Shown here piece by piece: positions 25,782 to 28,522 of a DNA stretch of 28,522 nt. The stretch spans positions 1-28,522 of the forward strand of contig JAISRJ010000065.1 of the NCBI GenBank assembly GCA_031273705.1, in the 5' to 3' direction. Numbering within the stretch: position 1 is the first letter of the stretch; the number at the start of each line of letters is the position of its first letter. The stretch comes from Clostridiales bacterium (GTDB taxonomy: Bacteria; Bacillota; Clostridia; Lachnospirales; WQUN01). The notes beneath the pieces were generated by a model. The model was not told the origin of the DNA, did not search any database, and saw only the letters and a program-made list of their open reading frames with translations. A program made the translations under genes and the position numbers.

Positions 25782-26135
25782 TTAAGCGTGTGCTTGATTT
25801 TCAACCTGCTTTTCAGCTTGATCCAGTGAATCAAAACTGCTTATAATCTTTTTTAGCCCGGAAATATTGTATATTCTTCCCAAATCGCTGTTCATATTAG
25901 CGATTGCGACAGTGCCTCCGCGAGCGGTAACGCTCTTATAACGTCCGATCAGCAACCCTATACCAGAGCTATCCATAAAACTAACGCCGGAAAAATCAAA
26001 TATCATATGTCTGCACCTAGAACGTTCAAACTCCTTATCAACTTTGGCTCTTATCTCTTCGGCGTTATGCTGATCTATATCCCCTTGAATTTTAACAATC
26101 AGGTTTTTCTTGCGTTCCACTATAATCAAATCCAT
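25782..26135 (-). CDS. spoIIAA: Anti-anti-sigma factor SpoIIAA
   Basis: SpoIIAA is a STAS-domain protein that, when unphosphorylated, displaces SigF from SpoIIAB. The 117 residues include FDFSGVSFMDSSGIGLLIGRYK, with Ser57 as the expected phosphorylation site. It is first in the spoIIA operon. In Bacillus this operon uses a SigH promoter activated by Spo0A~P. In the 100 bases upstream I see only a partial Spo0A-like box (CGTCAAA near 26200, minus strand). The IS30 remnant begins only about 100 bases away and may have cut into the control region. Confidence 0.95.
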   Translation of the reverse strand: MDLIIVERKKNLIVKIQGDIDQHNAEEIRAKVDKEFERSRCRHMIFDFSGVSFMDSSGIGLLIGRYKSVTARGGTVAIANMNSDLGRIYNISGLKKIISSFDSLDQAEKQVENQAHA

Positions 26136-26236
26136 TTATACGCCCCGATTTCCAATTAATGTAATATAATAATAAACAATCTTCACTTAAAAATCAATAG
26201 TTTGACGACGCAAAATTATATTATTTTCAACAAATT

Positions 26237-26677
26237 AGTCGCCGAGCGAAGGGCATAAGGAACAACAAAAACGGCAAGAGCATATCCGAACGCCCGGCAA
26301 GAGTTGATAAACGTGAGGAAAAAGGACATTGGGAAATTGACTTAGTAGTCGGGAAGCAGGGGACAAAACCCGTGATTCTGACGCTTGTAGAACGAAAGGC
26401 GCGTAAATCCATATACGTGCTTGCAAAAAATAAAAGTCAGGCGGAAGTCATAAGTGCGGTAAAACGTGCCCAAAAGCGCATGGAGGGAGATTTTTCGGAA
26501 GTTTTCAAGTCAATAACAGCGGATAACGGAAGCGAATTTTTGAACAGCGAGGGAATAAAGGAGGCAGCAAAATGCGGCGAGATGTATTATGCCCATCCAT
26601 ACAGCAGCTGGGAACGTGGCAGCAACGAAACAACTGTATATTCGGCGGGTTTCGGAGAGAAAAGACAAATGCGATAA
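26237..26677 (+). pseudogene. IS30-family transposase remnant
   Basis: The frame reads SISERP, then GHWEIDLVVGKQGTKPVILTLVERK, FKSITADNGSEF and HPYSSWERGSNE. These are the DDE catalytic core of IS30 transposases with all three acidic residues in place. The N-terminal DNA-binding part is missing, because the frame is closed by a TAG near 26197. Just after SNE the expected NN continuation lies in the -1 frame, consistent with loss of one A in an A-rich run. Further shifts follow, and similarity ends before 26739. No terminal inverted repeats are recognisable. It is therefore a dead fragment. It lies next to the first omega-RNA-like repeat. Confidence 0.85.
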
Positions 26678-26738
26678 CCAAGCAGTCATCCTTCTCCGTA
26701 GAAAATATACAAGGTATGAATGTGCCGTCATTCGGAAA

Positions 26739-26846
26739 ACCGTGGGACACACGGGATTAGCTCGTGGATTTCTTGCGCCGTTAGGCGCATAGCGCGAGAA
26801 ATCCCCGCTTCAAGTGCCAACGGCACTAAGCGGCGGGAGTATGTCA
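26739..26846 (+). mobile_element. Repeat copy A: IS200/IS605-type right end with tnpB tail
   Basis: The first 54 bases read in frame TVGHTGLARGFLAPLGA and stop at TAG 26790-26792, resembling the C-terminus of TnpB. The sequence continues as a folded tail. TGCGCC/GGCGCA closes a GTTA loop, CTCG/CGAG encloses that, and CCGCTT/AAGCGG encloses AGTGCC/GGCACT with an AAC loop. It ends GGGAGTATGTCA. This arrangement, in which coding end and structured right end overlap, is that of TnpB omega-RNA scaffolds. About 96 percent of bases match copy B. No complete tnpB or tnpA is present. The assignment rests on pattern memory, not a search. Confidence 0.65.
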
Positions 26847-26885
26847 TTTTTACTTCTCGGTTGTTCTCAGTTTTATTGGACATAA

Positions 26886-26920
26886 AAACTCCATCCCGCT
26901 TACCAAGGTATGCGGGATGG
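26886..26920 (-). terminator. Terminator of the second spoIIP
   Basis: CCATCCCGC pairs with GCGGGATGG, and TACC with GGTA around an AA turn, after a single T-T mismatch. On the minus strand it is followed by AGTTTTTATG. It lies about 70 bases past the spoIIP-like stop and inside the repeat-bounded segment. Confidence 0.8.
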
Positions 26921-26991
26921 GTTGGTAGTGTTCGTGCGAAGTCCATATGAATATCATTTACACATGAACTGGTTGTGAGAGTTCAAAGTAT

Positions 26992-27924
26992 TCAATTCAT
27001 AACATTATAGGCCAATATCTCAGCAATTAGAGGAGCTGCGTTTTCAGCCTCCTGCTTTGTATTTGTCTGAGCGCCGACATATATTAATAGGGATTTCGGT
27101 AACAAATTTAAGCTGTAGTTATATGGGGCAATATATATCTTCCTCGCAAAATTCGGAAAAAAAGTATTGGCTGCTAATTGCATATTGAAACTAAATGATA
27201 AATTCTTTAAAACGAAACTATTAGGATACTCTTCCGTAGGCTGCAATACCCCATTTTCATATATCCGACTTAAGCCGTTAACAAAATTTATCTGTGCTGT
27301 TGGTTTTGAATTTACTTTTGTTACATATTTTATATCTTGAGGAACTCCGTCTCTTTGCAAGTCAATAATTATTTCGATGCTTGGATTCTCATTTAATGTT
27401 TGTACAACGCTGTCTCTTACCCTAGTGTACGCGCCATCATGGTGGAATTCCCCATTAACGATATCGTATGCTGTAATGTCATGAATATTAGGTATGCTAT
27501 ATTGTTTATTCAGTGCTTCTGACAACTTACTGCCAACCGCTATAACACCGTCATCTATACATTGGCTGTCCACATATAATTCTGAGGCGTGGCTATGGAT
27601 AATAAGCACCTTCGGTTTATTGCCGTCTACTGATATAGTTAAGTCATCATTTAAATAATTCGTGACATCAATATCTGATGGTAAAATATCCGTCCAAGGG
27701 TCTATACTAAAAAAAGTTTTTTTCAAGTAATCTATGTCTTTAATTTTATTCGTGTCCAGAATATCATTCGGATACTTTTTCAATGTTTCATTAATTGTTT
27801 TAGCATATGTATTAACGGAGATTTTTCCAAACGCTAAAATAATTATTAACAGAAGCTTTAAAACTATCGATATTTTCTCGATAGGCATTCTTCGTGTCAT
27901 ATTTTCTACATACTTTTCCATCAT
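26992..27924 (-). CDS. SpoIIP paralog lacking two predicted active-site residues
   Basis: The 310-residue protein aligns along its length with the SpoIIP at 9971-10918: membrane anchor (about 17-32), KVLIIHSHASELY, NIHDITAYDIV, PSIEIIIDLQRDGVP and GAQTNTKQEAENA. His110 and Glu115 are kept, but the third predicted zinc ligand His is Gln190 and the predicted catalytic Glu is Tyr282. The frame is otherwise open and unbroken, so it is probably expressed as a pseudo-enzyme rather than decaying. GGTGAGG precedes the ATG by eight bases. It is visibly more AT-rich than neighbouring genes and is bracketed by two direct repeats with its own terminator, suggesting acquisition by transfer. It could act as a scaffold, decoy or regulator of engulfment. 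Confidence 0.88.
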   Translation of the reverse strand: MMEKYVENMTRRMPIEKISIVLKLLLIIILAFGKISVNTYAKTINETLKKYPNDILDTNKIKDIDYLKKTFFSIDPWTDILPSDIDVTNYLNDDLTISVDGNKPKVLIIHSHASELYVDSQCIDDGVIAVGSKLSEALNKQYSIPNIHDITAYDIVNGEFHHDGAYTRVRDSVVQTLNENPSIEIIIDLQRDGVPQDIKYVTKVNSKPTAQINFVNGLSRIYENGVLQPTEEYPNSFVLKNLSFSFNMQLAANTFFPNFARKIYIAPYNYSLNLLPKSLLIYVGAQTNTKQEAENAAPLIAEILAYNVMN

Positions 27925-28029
27925 GCAGTTTACCTCACCAATTTTTATTAGAATTTTGATTTACTTTTCCAGACAGGGCGATTCACAGCGCCGAATCTTT
28001 TTCTTGCAAATTACATAATTCTGTAGTAT

Positions 28030-28136
28030 ACCGTAGGACACACGGGGTTAGCTCGTGGATTTCTTGCGCCGTTAGGCGCATAGCGCGAGAAGCCCCGCTT
28101 CAAGTGCCAACGGCACTAAGCGGCGGGAGTATGTCA
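28030..28136 (+). mobile_element. Repeat copy B: IS200/IS605-type right end with tnpB tail
   Basis: The same element as copy A in the same orientation. It encodes the identical TVGHTGLARGFLAPLGA ending at TAG 28079-28081 and the same nested hairpins, and ends GGGAGTATGTCA. Two of the few differences from A are silent codon changes (GTA for GTG, GGG for GGA). Another turns AAATCCCC into AAGCCCC, which improves pairing of CGGGG with CCCCG outside the first hairpin. Similarity starts abruptly at ACCGT, so no upstream tnpB remains here. Confidence 0.65.
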
Positions 28137-28384
28137 CACTCACTCACTTTAGTGGACGGTCATTATACAGCTTCACCCCCACCTGTACATTGAAATTGAC
28201 TTCCCAGCATAGTGGTCTTCGAGCCAGTGCAATAAACCACATTTTTCTTATTTATAAATTTTAAGAGCCTCTTTATAATATATTTAAGAATGAGTAAAGT
28301 TAGTACTGGTATTTTGTGATTGCTCCGGACAAGCTGGGATAACAGATCTAGGGTGATTTACGTTAGGAGGACATGTGATATAAC
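28137..28384. other. AT-rich stretch without recognisable gene
   Basis: No reading frame with a supported start is visible. A TATAAT occurs near 28275 and an AGGAGG near 28367 on the plus strand, but the latter opens only a two-codon frame. The base composition resembles the AT-rich second spoIIP segment. Confidence 0.5.
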
Positions 28385-28424
28385 AAAAAAAGTAAATGCA
28401 CGGGTTTAAATCCCCGTGCATTTA
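28385..28424 (-). terminator. Terminator of the gene at the right edge
   Basis: TAAATGCACGGG and its complement form a perfect 12-bp stem around an 8-base loop. On the minus strand seven T follow within two bases. It lies about 20 bases past the stop of the partial gene at the right edge. Confidence 0.88.
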
Positions 28425-28445
28425 TGGTTCGTGAGTCTAATTGTA

Positions 28446-28522
28446 TTAGTTGGCAGGATTTAAATAAGTGTTTTGTACCCAACCGCTTACACCACTATTC
28501 TGGCCGGTTAGCATGTATAAAT
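28446..28522 (-). CDS. C-terminus of an SH3-like domain protein (5' end beyond window)
   Basis: Only the last 24 codons are present, ending NSGVSGWVQNTYLNPAN. The GWVxxxYL pattern is the usual end of a bacterial SH3 (SH3b) domain, often found in secreted cell-wall-binding proteins. The stop is followed by a strong terminator at 28385-28424. Nothing more can be said about the full protein. Confidence 0.6.
   Translation of the reverse strand, partial: LYMLTGQNSGVSGWVQNTYLNPAN

Noticed and set aside
26136..26230. SigH or Spo0A promoter for spoIIA
   Set aside because: Only CGTCAAA (five of seven to a Spo0A box) and AT-rich hexamers are visible; spacing and -10/-35 matches are not good enough to annotate.
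26739..28136. The two repeats as a CRISPR array or tRNA-type attachment sites
   Set aside because: There are only two copies, more than 1 kb apart, each containing peptide-coding sequence and hairpins; no regular spacers, integrase or tRNA gene is present.
28367..28382. AGGAGG followed by ATG near the right end
   Set aside because: The ATG is followed at once by TGA, and the in-frame GTG two bases later opens only two codons before TAA, so it is not a gene.

Overview
The window looks like chromosomal DNA from a spore-forming anaerobic Clostridia (Bacillota). Supporting this are a complete spoIIA operon (spoIIAA-spoIIAB-sigF), two spoIIP genes, a BofC-like gene, a bifunctional Rel, strong GGAGG-type ribosome binding sites, frequent GTG/TTG starts and Gram-positive-style terminators. 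Base composition is moderate, with a clearly AT-richer right end. I cannot name a genus from sequence alone.

Left part (1-8.8 kb): hemW (cut by the left edge) follows lepA on the minus strand. A short spacer with four separate tandem duplications separates lepA from divergent rel, followed by a metallo-beta-lactamase-fold hydrolase. A 15-bp hairpin separates these from the minus-strand unit ftsE-ftsX-M23 peptidase, a membrane switch linked to a murein hydrolase. 8.8-11 kb: a BofC-like gene and a 57-residue cysteine-rich protein share a strand and end at a long terminator. Divergent to them lies spoIIP, with intact catalytic residues. 11-14.4 kb: an MFS transporter and an EF-G-like GTPase with altered G motifs.

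14.4-20.7 kb: a CUT1-type sugar uptake operon made of a lipoprotein binding protein, two permeases, a YesM-like sensor kinase and a short YesN-like regulator. It has an extended -10 promoter, an upstream inverted repeat, a structured leader and a hairpin after the binding-protein gene. No ATPase is encoded, so a shared one is presumably used. 20.7-24.4 kb: proB, a small two-helix membrane protein and proA on the minus strand, divergent from metA, whose Glu111 predicts acetyl-CoA use. 24.5-26.1 kb: the spoIIA operon.

The right end (26.2-28.5 kb) is a mobile-element scar. A broken IS30-type transposase is followed by two nearly identical 108-bp direct repeats. Each repeat carries the same apparent TnpB C-terminal codons and a folded right end resembling an IS200/IS605 omega-RNA scaffold. 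Between them lies a complete expression unit for a second, AT-rich SpoIIP that has lost two predicted active-site residues (His to Gln, Glu to Tyr). This unit, a pseudo-amidase flanked by omega-RNA-like repeats, is the most unusual part of the window. The last bases encode the C-terminus of an SH3-like protein.
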